A stretch of DNA of 64,000 nt from Cladocopium goreaui. Its lineage: Eukaryota > Sar > Dinophyceae > Suessiales > Symbiodiniaceae. The stretch lies in assembly GCA_947184155.2 (NCBI GenBank), contig CAMXCT020001407.1, positions 1-64,000 on the forward strand. The letters run 5' to 3'. Positions 22,950 through 34,635 of the stretch are shown one piece after another. A program made the position numbers and the translations under genes. Each line of letters opens with the position of its first letter. Position 1 is the first letter of the stretch. Below the pieces are notes generated by a model, which ran no database searches, had not been told where the DNA came from, and saw only the letters and a program-made list of their open reading frames with translations.

Positions 22950-24645
22950 TATATACATATTCATATAAGTATATACATATACACATATTCATATATATAT
23001 ATATACACATACATACGTACGTACGTACATACATTACATTACATTACATTACATTACATTACATTACATACATTACATACATTACATACATTACATACAT
23101 TACATACATTACATACATTACATACATTACATACATTACATACATTACATACATTACATACATTACATACAATACATACATTACATACATTACATACATT
23201 ACATACATTACATACATTACATACATTACATACATTACATACATTACATACATTACATACATTACATACATTACATACATTACATACATTACATACATTA
23301 CAAACATTACATACATTACATACATTACAAACATTACATACATTACATACATTACATACATTACATACATTACATACATTACATACATTACATACATTAC
23401 ATAAATTACATACATTACATACATTACATACATTACATACATTACATACATTACATACATTACATACATTACATACATTACAGACATTACAGACATTACA
23501 GACATTACAGACATTACAGACATTACAGACATTACATACATTACATACATTACATACATTACATACATTACATACATTACATACATTACATACATTACAT
23601 ACATTACATACATTAATACATACATTACATTAATACATTACATTACATTACATTGCATTGCATTGCATTACATATACATTACATTACATTACATTACATT
23701 ACATACATACATACATACACACACACATACACACACACACACATACATACATACATACATACATACATACATACATACATACATACATACATACATACAT
23801 ACATACATACATACATTACACATATACACATATACATACATACATACATACATTGTGTCTTGCCTAACCTCTGTAACAGTGGCACGAAGTAGGGCACCAT
23901 TTGGTGCACGAGGAAAATCGCAAAAAAGCACGATTTGGTGCACGAAGAAAACCAGAAAAAAGCACGATTTGGTGCACGAAGAAAAGTAAAAAAAAAACAC
24001 GGTTTGGTGCACCAGGAAAGCACAAAAAAAGCACGATTTGGTGCACGAAGAAAACCACAGAAAAAAGCACGACTTGGTGCACGAAGAAAACCGCAAAAAA
24101 GCACGATTTGGTGCACGAAGAAAACGACAAAAAAGCTCGAACTAGAGCACAATTTGGTGTATGAAGCATAATCATCAAAAAGAAAAGCATGAACTGGGGC
24201 ACCATTTGGTGCACGAAGAAAACCACAAAAAACACGATTTGGTGCACGAAGAAAACCACAAAAAAGCACGATTTGGTGCACGAAGAAAGCTCAAAAAAAG
24301 CACGATTTGGTGCACGAAGAAAACCAGAAAAAAGCACGATTTGGTGCACGAAGAAAACCACAAAAAAGCACGATTCGGTGCACGAAGAAAACCGTGAAAA
24401 AAAACGTATTTTTTTGGTGCTCCATTTGAAGCATGTTTAGTAAGAAATTGTTTTAACGACTGTTACAGAGGTTAGGCAAGACACAATACATACATACCTA
24501 CCTACCTACCTACCTACCTACCTACCTACATACATACATACATTACATACATTACATACATTACATACATTACATGCATTACATGCATTACATGCATTAC
24601 ATGCATTACATGCATTACATACATTACATACATTACATACATACA

Positions 24646-24676
<31 letters not shown>

Positions 24677-25078
24677 CATACATACATACATACATACATA
24701 CATACATTACATACATACATACATACATTACATTACATTACATTACATTACATACATACATACATACATTACATTACATTACATTACCTTACATTACCTT
24801 ACATACATACATACATAACCTACCTACCTACCTACCTACATACATACATACATTAATTACATACATTACATACATTACATACATTACATACATTACATAC
24901 ATTACATACATTACATACAGTACATACATTACATACATTACATACATTACATACATTACATACATTACATGCATTACATACATACCTGCATACGTACATA
25001 CGTACATACGTACATACGTACATACGTACATACGTACATACGTACATACGTACATACGTACATACGTACATACATACA

Positions 25079-25109
<31 letters not shown>

Positions 25110-25379
25110 CATACATTACATACATTACATACATTACATACATTACATACATTACATGCATTACATGCATTACATGCATTACATGCATTACATGCATTAC
25201 ATACATTACATACATTACATACATTACATACATACATTACATTACATTACATTACATTACATTACGTTACATTACATTACATTACATTACATACATACAT
25301 TACATACATACATTATATTAAATACATACATACATACATACATACACACATACATACATACGTACGTACGTACGTACAT

Positions 25380-25410
<31 letters not shown>

Positions 25411-25770
25411 CACAGACAGACAGACAGACAGAAAGACAGACAGACAGACAGACCTACCTACCTACATACAGACATACATACCTACCTACATACAAACAGA
25501 CAGACAAACCTACCTACCTACCTACCTACCTACATACATACAGACATACCTACCTACATGCATACAGACAGACATACATACCTACCTACATACATACAGA
25601 CATACATACCTACCTACCTACATACATACAGACAAACAGACAGACATACCTACCTACCTACCTACCTACATACAGACATACCTACCTACATACAGACAGA
25701 CCGACAGACAGACATACATACCTACCTACATACAGACATACATACCTACCTACCTACATACATACATATA
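22950..25770. repeat. (CATA)n, (CATTA)n, (CATACATTA)n and (CAGA)n microsatellite field
   Basis: About 2.2 kb of four- to nine-base tandem repeats in successive blocks (ACATT, ACATACATT, ACATAC, GTACGTAC, GACAGACA, CTACCTAC), interrupted at 23852-24487 by a TIR-bounded element. Several of the largest open frames in the window fall here and are entirely repeat translations. Confidence 0.95.
23852..24487. mobile_element. 636-bp element with perfect 29-bp TIRs and GTGCAC repeats
   Basis: The first 29 bases (23852-23880) are the exact reverse complement of the last 29 (24459-24487). Between them are about 14 degenerate units of roughly 34 bp with core GATTTGGTGCACGAAGAAAA and an A-run spacer. GTGCAC is itself palindromic. 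Open frames on both strands (DLVHEE, FVHQIVLF) are repeat translations, so no transposase is encoded; it resembles a non-autonomous DNA element or mobile satellite. The flanks are microsatellite, so a target-site duplication cannot be read. Confidence 0.8.
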
Positions 25771-25780
25771 TATATATATA

Positions 25781-25882
25781 TGGTGGTTTCATAAAATGGG
25801 GTTACGACTAAATCATCCATTTTAGTTCGATTTTCCATTATAAACCAACCATTTTGGTGTACCACCATTTATGGAAACCCCG
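25781..25882. mobile_element. Short inverted-repeat element, family C
   Basis: About 102 bp with ends GGTGGTTTCATAAAATGGG and its imperfect complement CCATTTATGGAAACCCC, placed at the boundary of the microsatellite field. Confidence 0.7.
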
Positions 25883-26092
25883 ATATGAAATAGATATGAC
25901 GTGTATATATATATATATATAGTGGCATGGCATCTAGCTACAACAAGCCTTTTTGTTGTGTTGCAAAAAATGAACTGTGGTGTCTGGTGTCCACATGTAC
26001 TTTTGAGCCGATCTTGGGGCTAGATTTTTGTTGTGAGTGTGCAAGAGTTGGCTTCTTTTTCAAACCGTCAAGCACTTGAAATATCAAGCTCT

Positions 26093-27145
26093 CTAGCCTT
26101 CACCCGCCACTCCCAGGTGGATGTTTGAAGGCAAATCTGGTTGGTGGTTTCAAGCCCTCTGAAAAATATTAATCAGATTGGATCATTATCCCAACTATTG
26201 GATACTATTGGGGAAAATCAAAAATGTTCCAAACCACCAACCAGAAATACACTCTGCAACCGTCACCGAGCTCCTCCCACCTGCCCCTGGCGCAGGCATG
26301 TCCCAAGTTCTCATCCACCAGCCATCGCAGCTGCGCCCCCGCGAGACGACGCTGGTAACTCTCCAGGGCAGTCTCCGGCGGACACATGCGATCCCAACGG
26401 CCGTGGTGCGCTAAAACCTGCAGAACCCGTGGCGGTGGCCACTTAAGGGGGGGGTAGCTTCCAAGATGTTCCAAGGGAGTGGTCACGGGTAATTTTCCAT
26501 TGCCATGTTAGATTGGAGGGTATACTACTCAAATGGATGGGAACGGTTGCAGGGGGAAAATGTTCAGAACATTTCATGGGTTTGACCCAAAACTTGTTAG
26601 GGGCTCCATTGTTATAGAAAATCAAAGGTTTGACAGGTCCCTACATCCGAAAGCCCATCCTCACTGGAGGATTAAAAGCTCATGGTTGCCGTATCCCTCA
26701 CTTTTTGTGGCAACGATAACCTTAAAAACATGAAAGGCTTCCTTACATGCATATCCTTCATCAACATCACCTGAACGTGGGGCTAACCACAATTCACTTA
26801 CTCAAGTGATACTTCAACACAGACAAAAGGGGAACTGGCCTAATATAGGAAGGCTGAAAGAAATATGCTAATATGATCATGCGCGTTTCTGAATCATTGC
26901 CCAAATAATACTAGTGCCATGTAAATTCAAAATATCAAAATACGGGTGACTAATGAATAGTTACCAAACATGATGGTGATAAATCCCAATATATATATAT
27001 TCTTATATATATATATTGTTGGCGAAACCCAAATTCATGGACAATAGCTACATCAATCACGTACATTAAATAGAACTAAATATAAAACCTCAAACATTTA
27101 TGTAACATAGAAACGTTCATGATCCATATATATATATATATACAC

Positions 27146-27181
<36 letters not shown>

Positions 27182-29735
27182 AATGCAATATCTCACTATG
27201 CTAGTAGGATGTTTATTGATTCCTTTTTTATATCTGTTGGAGGTTGCTATATCTTGCCATATAATCATGGTTTATAACATAACCCATAAGTAGCTGGGTT
27301 ATACTATGCAATGGCTATAATTAATTAGTATGGTTGCGGTTGGTACGTTTGTGGTTTTTGTATATTGTGGTTAGGTTATACTATGGTTATTCTATGGTTA
27401 TATGGCTACTATATGGTTCTTAGGCTTAGGATGTTAGCCATGTTGGCTTCCGCTGCCGCTGTCCGGTGCCTTCATTGCGGCCAGCTCCTCCTCCGGCGCG
27501 CTCCGGCCGGAGCCCAGGGCCGCCCCCCGCAGCAGGAGCAGGGGCGAGCTCTTGGTGCTGAAGGAGACGGCGGCTTCGACCACCAACGCCACACCCTGCG
27601 GTGATGCTGGAGTGATTTTTACTGTGAAAAAAGGGGGAATCTGAAGTGTATTATGAAGGTTCAAAAGAAAAACGTGGAACTTCACGGGGATTTGAATTGG
27701 CAACATCCAACAGAAATGATTTAAACAAAATCTCTACATATCTCTACAGAATCTGATTTTATGCAACCCACATTCCCCCTGATTTTATAGAGGACATATT
27801 TAGGAGGATGGATTTGATAGGATTTACTGAATAAAAACATTCCGTCCAAATGTGTTTATACTTCGGAATTCAACATGATTCTGGCTGTCAAAATATGGAG
27901 AAATTGTCCAAAATATGGGACACACAAATGCTATTTCAAGCAGAATCTTGGCAAGTCACAATGATTCCGAGACCCTTAAACACGCCAATTTTGTGGTTGA
28001 TTTCCCCTTGTGACCAGAATCTAGGTGAATGAACTGTCCATAACCTTTGATCAGCCTTTGGCTTTGAGAGGTTGGTGATCCGGGGGCATCCGGACAATGG
28101 TCAAGGCATGGAAGGCAACTTTTACTTGTGATGGTGATCCCAAGACCTCTGAAATCCTTGTGGTTCATCATTCCTGACATTTCCTGACCAACATGCAGAA
28201 GCCCTCAAGAATGTGTTCAATGCCTTGAATCTCTTGGAACTGACTTCTCCGGATTCCAGCCATTGTTCAACTGTGCGTCTTGTGAACAGACAATCTCCAC
28301 CTGGTCGCATCGAAAAAATTGTACCTCGAAAGGTAAATTGGCTTTGTCATAGGGTGATTACAAATTAATTAAATTTATTTAATACTAATAATTTAATATA
28401 TAATTTATACCCCAAACTCCAATGGTTCCCGAGGAAAATCGCCAGAGACCTCTGGACATTTTGATCCAGGCCTGCGAAAAGCCGCCCAGCAGTAGACGCT
28501 TTGGGTCCTCGCCTCGAGAAACCCACGATGCGCTGACAGCTGGAGAACTGCTAGCGTGAAACAACCCAGTTCAGGTTGGAAGTGTATTTGTGGTGCTATG
28601 TGGTGCCCCAGTTCGTTGGCTAAGTTGGTTTAGTTCCGTCATGTTTCACGAGAATGTGTGAATGTGTGTGTATATATTATATAATCATGTATATATATAT
28701 ATACCACTGGTGCTTGATCGTAGTGCAACTCCACGTCTACAAAAAAAAATGTTGTCTTCGGCTTTTTAAATGGTCCATTAGTCGGTATTCAGCTGTACCG
28801 TTTGGTGGCACTCGTAGTTTGACCGGCTGGCTGGAGAGCAAATCATCTTAAGGACCACTCAGGTTCGATTCATTTGGATTTCTTTGAACATATGATACCC
28901 TCAATTTCTGAATTGTTATGATTAATTCCATGAACATTTCAATTTGTTATATGTGCATATTCCATGCTATCCCATCGCCATTTCATCGGGTTCAACGTCA
29001 GATGTCGACAGCTCACCTGGTAGTCTGGCAATTTCTTCCTCCATCAACTGCTGAATCCGTTCAATTTGGTCCGTCAGCTCCTGGGGGTCCTGTGCAACAT
29101 CGGGGACATCGTTTTGGGGTCAGTGCATGCAAAACCATATCATATAATATGTACCAAAGCGGAACACTGAACATGAAATCTGATATGTATATATATAATA
29201 TACATTTATATATAAACATATGAATATATGTGTATATAACATTATAACACCATATCAATGAAATGTCAGACACAGAACCTCAGAATGACATTAGGTGCAA
29301 AAGTATCCCACCTTCCCTTATCATGTCAACTTAATCATTCAACCATGGAACTTTGGACACATCATGAATGACATCGGTTGCCACACAATTTGGAACCCCA
29401 CAAATCTGCTTATTTTCATTATTGTTGTTATTACATGTAGTTATTGCACATTGTTACCATTGTGGCTGGTCCAAGGTCAAATTGATGTCAAGTTCAAAAA
29501 AGTTGGGTTTTTGCCAGAGGTCCTTTGCACTGTCTCCATCCTCTGCATACTCAAACCACGAGTTCATTTCGCCTCTCCACGAGTGGTGCGCCTCTCTCCG
29601 TAAGGGTGCGCACGGCACCACAAATCGGATCTCGTTGCGAAAGGGGACCTTCAAGCGATGGAGGATGGGAGTCCAATCATCTGGACCTCCACTGCAGGAG
29701 TGGAGCAGAATCCTTGGCGTTGCTCTTGTGGCCAT
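26093..29735 (-). CDS. Alpha/beta hydrolase: acyl-protein thioesterase/carboxylesterase family, six exons
   Basis: Exons in order are 29529-29735, 29017-29089, 28472-28539, 27470-27595, 26261-26417 and 26093-26136. Together they total 675 nt, or 224 residues plus TAG, the usual size of LYPLA/APT-type serine hydrolases. Exon 1 starts MATRATPRILLHS, then FVVPCAPLRREAHHSWRGEM and NSWF (the family's PxAP...SWFD strip). Exon 3 ends RLLLGGFSQ and exon 4 starts G, giving the nucleophile elbow G-F-S-Q-G. Exon 5 has HHGRWDRMCP (acid residue Asp) and ENLGHACARG (catalytic His). Probable role: cleavage of acyl esters/thioesters from lipids or proteins in the cytosol. Donors: GC after exons 1, 3 and 4; GT after 2 and 5. 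The oxyanion segment is LLHSCSGG rather than the common LHGLGDTG. Confidence 0.8.
26137..26244 (-). mobile_element. Introner-like element, copy 2, forms a hydrolase intron
   Basis: 108 bp with CTGGTTGGTGG/CCACCAACCAG ends and a perfect 4-bp flanking duplication (AAAT on plus at 26133-26136 and 26245-26248). It makes up all but 16 bp of the 124-bp intron 26137-26260, and its AG is the splice acceptor. Confidence 0.85.
26261..26417 (-). CDS. Hydrolase exon with catalytic Asp and His
   Basis: A 157-nt exon following TTCTGCAG, reading VLAHHGRWDRMCPPETALES and later DENLGHACARGRWEELGD. It ends at GGTGACG|GTTGCAG, 16 nt before an introner copy. Confidence 0.8.
27130..27185. repeat. (TA)n microsatellite
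   Basis: A pure TA run within the intron between hydrolase exons 4 and 5. Other short TA runs lie at 26988-27020. Confidence 0.85.
28472..28539 (-). CDS. Hydrolase exon with nucleophile elbow
   Basis: A 68-nt exon following CTCCAG: two bases finish a split codon, then VSASWVSRGEDPKRLLLGGF-SQ. It ends CGCAG|GCCTGG, a GC donor, in phase 0. The next exon supplies the Gly completing the GxSxG motif. Confidence 0.75.
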
Positions 29736-30129
29736 GCGTGAAAGATGATGAAACATGAGAATTTACCCATGAAACATGAGGGATTTGAATTATCTTTAGC
29801 CAGCGAATCATGGGTTTGGGTGTGTGTGAAAATGGACTATACCCTGACATTGCCATCATAAACCAAGGAAATTTGGGGTACGCCATTCACTATCCCAAGA
29901 CAAACCCTAATGTGTAAAAACATGGTCAACAATGGGAACATGTTTTTGTGCATCATTGACTTCATTATTTCCGTAAAATTGGGCGAAGAAATGTGTTCTG
30001 AAGGCAACTGTGGGTAGAAAAATCGGCTGAAGATCGATGCAGGTGGCAAAACTACATAAATATGTTGACAATACTCGAAGCTCTAATTTTACGGCAAGTG
30101 TGGCGCCTATGGTTTGCCCGGGACTGGAA

Positions 30130-30335
30130 ATGGTTTTGATGATCACATTGATGATGATGATGATGATGATGATGATGCTGCTGGTGGTGGTGGTGGTGGC
30201 GGTGGTGGTGATTGTGATGATGATGGTGATGATGGTGATTATTGTGATGATGATGATGATGATGATGATAATAATGATGATAATGATAATAATGATGAAC
30301 ATAAGGATGATAGTAATGATGATGATGATTGTGGT
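30130..30335. repeat. GAT/GGT/AAT trinucleotide microsatellite
   Basis: About 205 bp of GATGAT, GGTGGT and GATAAT triplets. Confidence 0.9.
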
Positions 30336-31232
30336 ATGCTTAGAATTGTTCCACGAGGTGGGAAATTATATCGTATATCTTATGTAAACACTAATTGAAA
30401 CCCCAACACAATTTCATCTCTTTTGTTTGAACTCTGAACAAAATCAATGGTTTTCGCGCTATTCTGTTGGTGGGCAAACCGCTGTATACAGATTTCCTCA
30501 TCATTTCTGGACTGGAGTCTCTCGAGATCAATTCCGTTGGGATCAGGAGTCAGTGAAGAGTTTTGTGAGCTTACAATTCTTCAACATTTTTCAACCATGC
30601 AAAGTAGTTGATAGTTGATGTTGATAGTTGATAGATGATAGATGATGTTGATAGTTGATAGTTGATGATGTTGATGTCAACTTTGGGCATTTTGGGGAAG
30701 TCACAAGCTCCAAATATTCACCAGCATGAAAAACCGTTCTGATTGGGATAGCATTTCCAGCCGGTTTACAGCATAGCCGCATAACAAACGCCAAAAACAT
30801 GCCGAACAGTTGGGAACCTGGAAATTATGGAGAAAACATCATCGAGCAACCGTGCTGATTTGTTTTGAGTCAATATTTTTCATTATGTGTTTGGTTTTAA
30901 AAAAACACATGTTCTATCGGAGATTCTATCGTGCATGTTCTGCTGGAGGTACCTGCTTAGGTTTGGCCCCCCGATGACAGCTGGGGGTATTCCCATTCTC
31001 TGTGATGCCTAGATATCACTATCATAGCTGAAACATATCCCATATTTACCCAAGTGACTTCTGGGTAAAATATTCCAAACAAGCTATATATACATATGTA
31101 TATATATATATATGTATATATTTATGTATATATATATATATATGTATATGTGTATATATATATATGTCTATATAGATACGTATATGTATGTATATATATA
31201 TATATGTATATGTACATACATACGGTAACTAC

Positions 31233-31397
31233 ATTTAAATATACAATTTTTTAAATATACGAATAGGTATTTTAGACTACCTCCAGGAAGGTTTTCCTTG
31301 GCCCGCCCAGCCATTTAAACATACGGAACCCAATTCATTTAAACATACTGCAACTACGTTTAAATATACGAACTTGCATTTCATACTACCGAGAGCC
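31233..31397. repeat. Dispersed ~165-bp repeat, family D (copy 1)
   Basis: Shares GGTAACTACAT, then TAGACTACCTCCAGGAAGGT, then TTTCCTTGGCC and GCCATTTAAACATACGGA with the copy at 63141-63357. Repeated ATTTAAATATACG words lie inside. Confidence 0.75.
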
Positions 31398-31406
31398 TCC
31401 AAAAGT

Positions 31407-31500
31407 CCTTAATTAAGGAGATACCTTAATTAAGGTCTCCAGGATTTTCTTCATTAAGGACTTTTGGAGGAACTTCTGGTGACCTTAATTAAGTGATCTG
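31407..31500. repeat. Nested CCTTAATTAAGG palindromes
   Basis: Several copies of CCTTAATTAAGG and TCCAAAAG/CTTTTGGA arms form a cruciform-capable block at the left edge of the mobile-element-like module. Confidence 0.7.
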
Positions 31501-31932
31501 GCTTTTTTGCTGTTTTAGTGGTATAATGGCTAAGTTTGTGCCAAAATTGTCATATGTTTTTTTCTTTGCTGTCCTTTAGAAAGTTTTACTTTGTGCAAAA
31601 AAGTAGGCAATAATCTCCTCTTAGGAGATTTTTCCTTTACAGAAACCATGCATCTTCTGAGGAGGCTTTCTTTCCTCTGTGTAGAAATCTTTCTCTCAGG
31701 AAATTTTATTTCTATATCCTTGAAGAAACCAAGATGTAGTGAGTACCTGCGAGGGCTCAGGGCATGGGCAAAGAGATGAACAAAAAACAAATGTGTGCTA
31801 GTGTCTGCTTGACAAGAATTCCTTTTTTTCTCTTCATGCAACAGGCCACTGTGGAAGTTCGTGTTGAGACATGAATTTGTACAATGTATTTCTGGAAGTT
31901 GAAGCAATTGTATTTTCCTCAGATGCGACTGC

Positions 31933-34202
31933 TCATGTGGCATCAAACCAAAGTAGAATGAAGCAAGGGGAAAAAAAAAACAAGCAAACACCAAATGGCA
32001 AACAAGGTTCTCCACCCCTTCTTCTTGAAATAGCAGCCACTGTCCCACCCATATCTTCATCTCTATATGTCCAATTCTGAGAAGGGCAGCACTCATCAAA
32101 TTCACATAGCTCCTGGAAGAGGTGGTGCTTGGGTTTGAACCTCCAAAACATTCCTTCAGGATCGCTGTCAGAGAGGGAGACATAAAGCAGCAGGAATCTT
32201 TGTCCTGCTATAGCTAATTCTTGTGAGTTCCAAAGGTCTCTTGACAGCAGGCTGCAGCAAGCATTCAATTGCAATGTGGCCTGGAAAATGGTGTTTTCAA
32301 AAGTGTTGGACTTGCCCAGCAACGCTTCTGCAATTTCCAAGCTCCATGGTATGAGAGACCGGGTTTCTCCAGCAGATGCTCTAAGCTTGGGAGCTGAGAC
32401 TGTTTGTTTTTTGTCAGTCTTCCTGAGCATTCCCATAGTCAAAGTATCAAGCCTGTTGTCCACTGAACATCTTCTGTAGAAAGATTGCATGGATCTAAAA
32501 ACAGAGCTCAACCTCTTGTCTTTGCTGGCTCCAGGAAATCTATCAAGGAGGAAATAAATCAAATTTCCAAGAAAATCTTGGGCAACTCCCCGGTCACAAG
32601 CATGCAGCCAATCAATAACAAAGCAATCTATCTGCAGGTCTGGTGCAGAGAATAATGCAGATATTTGTTTTCCTTCTGTTATGCAACCAGCAAAATGATC
32701 CATGGTCGTTTTTCTCTGGCTCCTCCAAACCGCGGAACTGGTGCAATCCCTGCTGTTTTTTTTTGCTGGCATAGCACCTATAGCAAATGTTGTCTGTGCC
32801 AGACCATCCACTGAGGTTGAATGTGTTTTTGTACATTTCCCAGTCTCCTCTAACTTCTGTGAGAAGTGCAGTGCAATTCAAACTTTTGCCTTGGCTCTTT
32901 GTTCTCCATGAAGACAGGAATGGGTTACCAGCATGGTCCCTGGGTGGAAAGAATCCAGCTGTCAAAACTTGGAAGGACCAAGCCAAAATTGCGAAAATTG
33001 CTTGCATTGTTTTCTCCTTGACCACAAACTTCTTGTTGATCACCTGAGCAAAGCCACTTGGTGGTAGGGAAAGAACTCCTCAAAAGAGCCCCTTTGGATA
33101 GCTTCTGGGAGAAAGACAAGGAACCATATATTTGCTGCTAAAAGGCGCACAAGGAAATTCTGAGCCTGGAGAAAATGTCATCAGTTTGGCCACAGAAGCT
33201 CATTGTAATAACAATGACAGATTGGCTTCTGTCCCATTTGACAGGGCAACCATCTGTCCACAACCCCACAGGGATGCAGGTGGTGGGATACTTTCCCAAC
33301 AAAGGCACTGTTTTCTCAAAGTGCTTTCTGGCTGAAGCTGAGAGCCCTGCCCTGTCAAAGACCTTCTGTTTGGAGTGCCGGTTCCAGGACATGATATTTG
33401 CCAGGACTTCATGTGGCAGCAACACATTGATAGATTCTTCAACACTTGATGTGTTTTCTGGTGCAACACTGGGATTTTAGCTGCATAGAGAGGTGGCCAT
33501 TTACTGCCTTTCATGAGTTTTCTGACCAAATCTCTTTGGGCATTCTTGCCCTCATTCACAGCAAGGTCTGCCACACCTGTTGCCCCATCAAACTCAGCAT
33601 CCTGAAACACAGTTGCAGCTCTTCCAGCACTGATAGCACCTGATAGAAATAAGTCTGATACATTTTTCCTGAGTCTCTTGTCAGGCCTGTCAAAATCATT
33701 TCTCTCACTAACAAATTTACTTTTTGAAAACATTGCTAGGAAAACCTGGGGCCATAAACTGCAGCTGGGATTGTGCATTGTGCTTTCTCCTTGAAAGGTT
33801 CCCCATAATCTGCAAATTGCAATTTGAAAACATGTGGACACAAAAGTGTGAGTCATATGCTGGACAAACAAGCTTGCAGCAGAAGCATGGGTGGCACCTC
33901 CTCAGAGGAGATGTGGCAGCTCCAAACCTCAGCTGTTATTGAATGAGCAGCAGGAATGTGTTTCAGGGGCTGACACAAATTGCTGCTCAGTGCAGGAACT
34001 TTCTCTCAAGATCTTCTTGTTCATCACCATCCTGGTCAGTGACTGCCTGAGTTTGGCTCTTCTCCATGTTCTTTGTGTCTAGAGGTGGAACCATCACTTG
34101 AGAATCTTCTCCTTCCAGTAGTTGCCAATCCTTGTACTGGTCGAAGTTCTCTGCCAATTCCATGCCCTTGACATATTCAAGCCTTCGCCTCTTGGCATCC
34201 AT
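31933..34202 (-). pseudogene. Transposase-like multicopy dinoflagellate gene, frameshifted
   Basis: Starts at ATG 34202 (MDAKRRRLEYVKGMELAENF). The main coding stretch includes RPDKRLRKNVSDLFLSGAIS, KWPPLY, LLPHEVLAN, CIPVGLWTDG, then INKKFVVKEKTMQAIFAIL, EVRGDWEMYKNTF, LFSAPDLQIDCFVIDWLHAC and TYRDEDMGGTVAAISRRRGG. From memory these blocks match a protein family present in many copies in Symbiodiniaceae genomes and often linked to mobile elements; no domain name is asserted. It is broken: the frame changes between 33440 and 33480 and again in an A9 run near 32757-32765, and a segment around 33060-33145 with stops may be a short intron. Functional status is doubtful, unless the homopolymer shift is an assembly error. 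Confidence 0.6.
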
Positions 34203-34635
34203 GGTTCAGGGCAATTGCACAAAGTAATGGCAGAGAGGGCAGGTGGCTTGAACCTAATATGCTTCAACAAAGTTAAAGGCTGCAAGTCTTCTGTTAGCAG
34301 TGTCCAGTCAGAAACAAAAAAGGAATATGCTGATGAGTGGTCTTTCCAGGGAAAACAAGAACACAGGCAATGACAGGCAGCTTTTTTCAGCTTGTGCTCA
34401 CCAGCTCTGCAGCTTCACTTCTAAGTTCCAAAATTGCTACATCCTTCTCTGCACCCTGAATCCTATATATCTGTATATGTATGTATATTGGAATATATAT
34501 ATATATATATTTATGTATTTGTTTCCTATATACTATATATGTTAAACTTTAGTTCAACTCCATGCATATGTGTTGGAGTATTGCTAAAACACATGTATAG
34601 TCAGAGTTTAGAGGAGGATTTCTCCTGAGAGGAGC

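Larger units (their letters stand above)
29740..31500. other. Intergenic region upstream of the hydrolase gene
   Basis: Contains a GAT/GGT triplet microsatellite (30130-30335), GATAGTTGAT repeats (about 30600-30675), (TATATGTA)n (31087-31230), a copy of a dispersed ~165-bp element (31233-31397) and nested CCTTAATTAAGG palindromes (31407-31500). No exon is seen. It should hold the hydrolase promoter, for which no TATA-like motif can be argued against this AT background. Confidence 0.5.

Noticed and set aside
23059-23625. 188-codon minus open frame of repeated MYV residues
   Set aside because: Pure translation of the ACATACATT repeat; the 9-bp unit keeps frames open.
23881-24410. Regularly spaced ~34-bp repeats that might suggest a CRISPR array
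   Set aside because: Units are contiguous and degenerate with A-run variation, not identical repeats with unique spacers. The context is eukaryotic and the block is enclosed by TIRs.
24574-25811. 406- and 280-codon plus open frames of His/Tyr/Thr/Ile
   Set aside because: Microsatellite translation; no start context, splice signal or codon bias.
28421-28557. Plus-strand frame MVPEENRQRPLDILIQACEK to a stop
   Set aside because: Overlaps the hydrolase exon carrying the GFSQ nucleophile elbow on the minus strand, which is supported by homology and phase.
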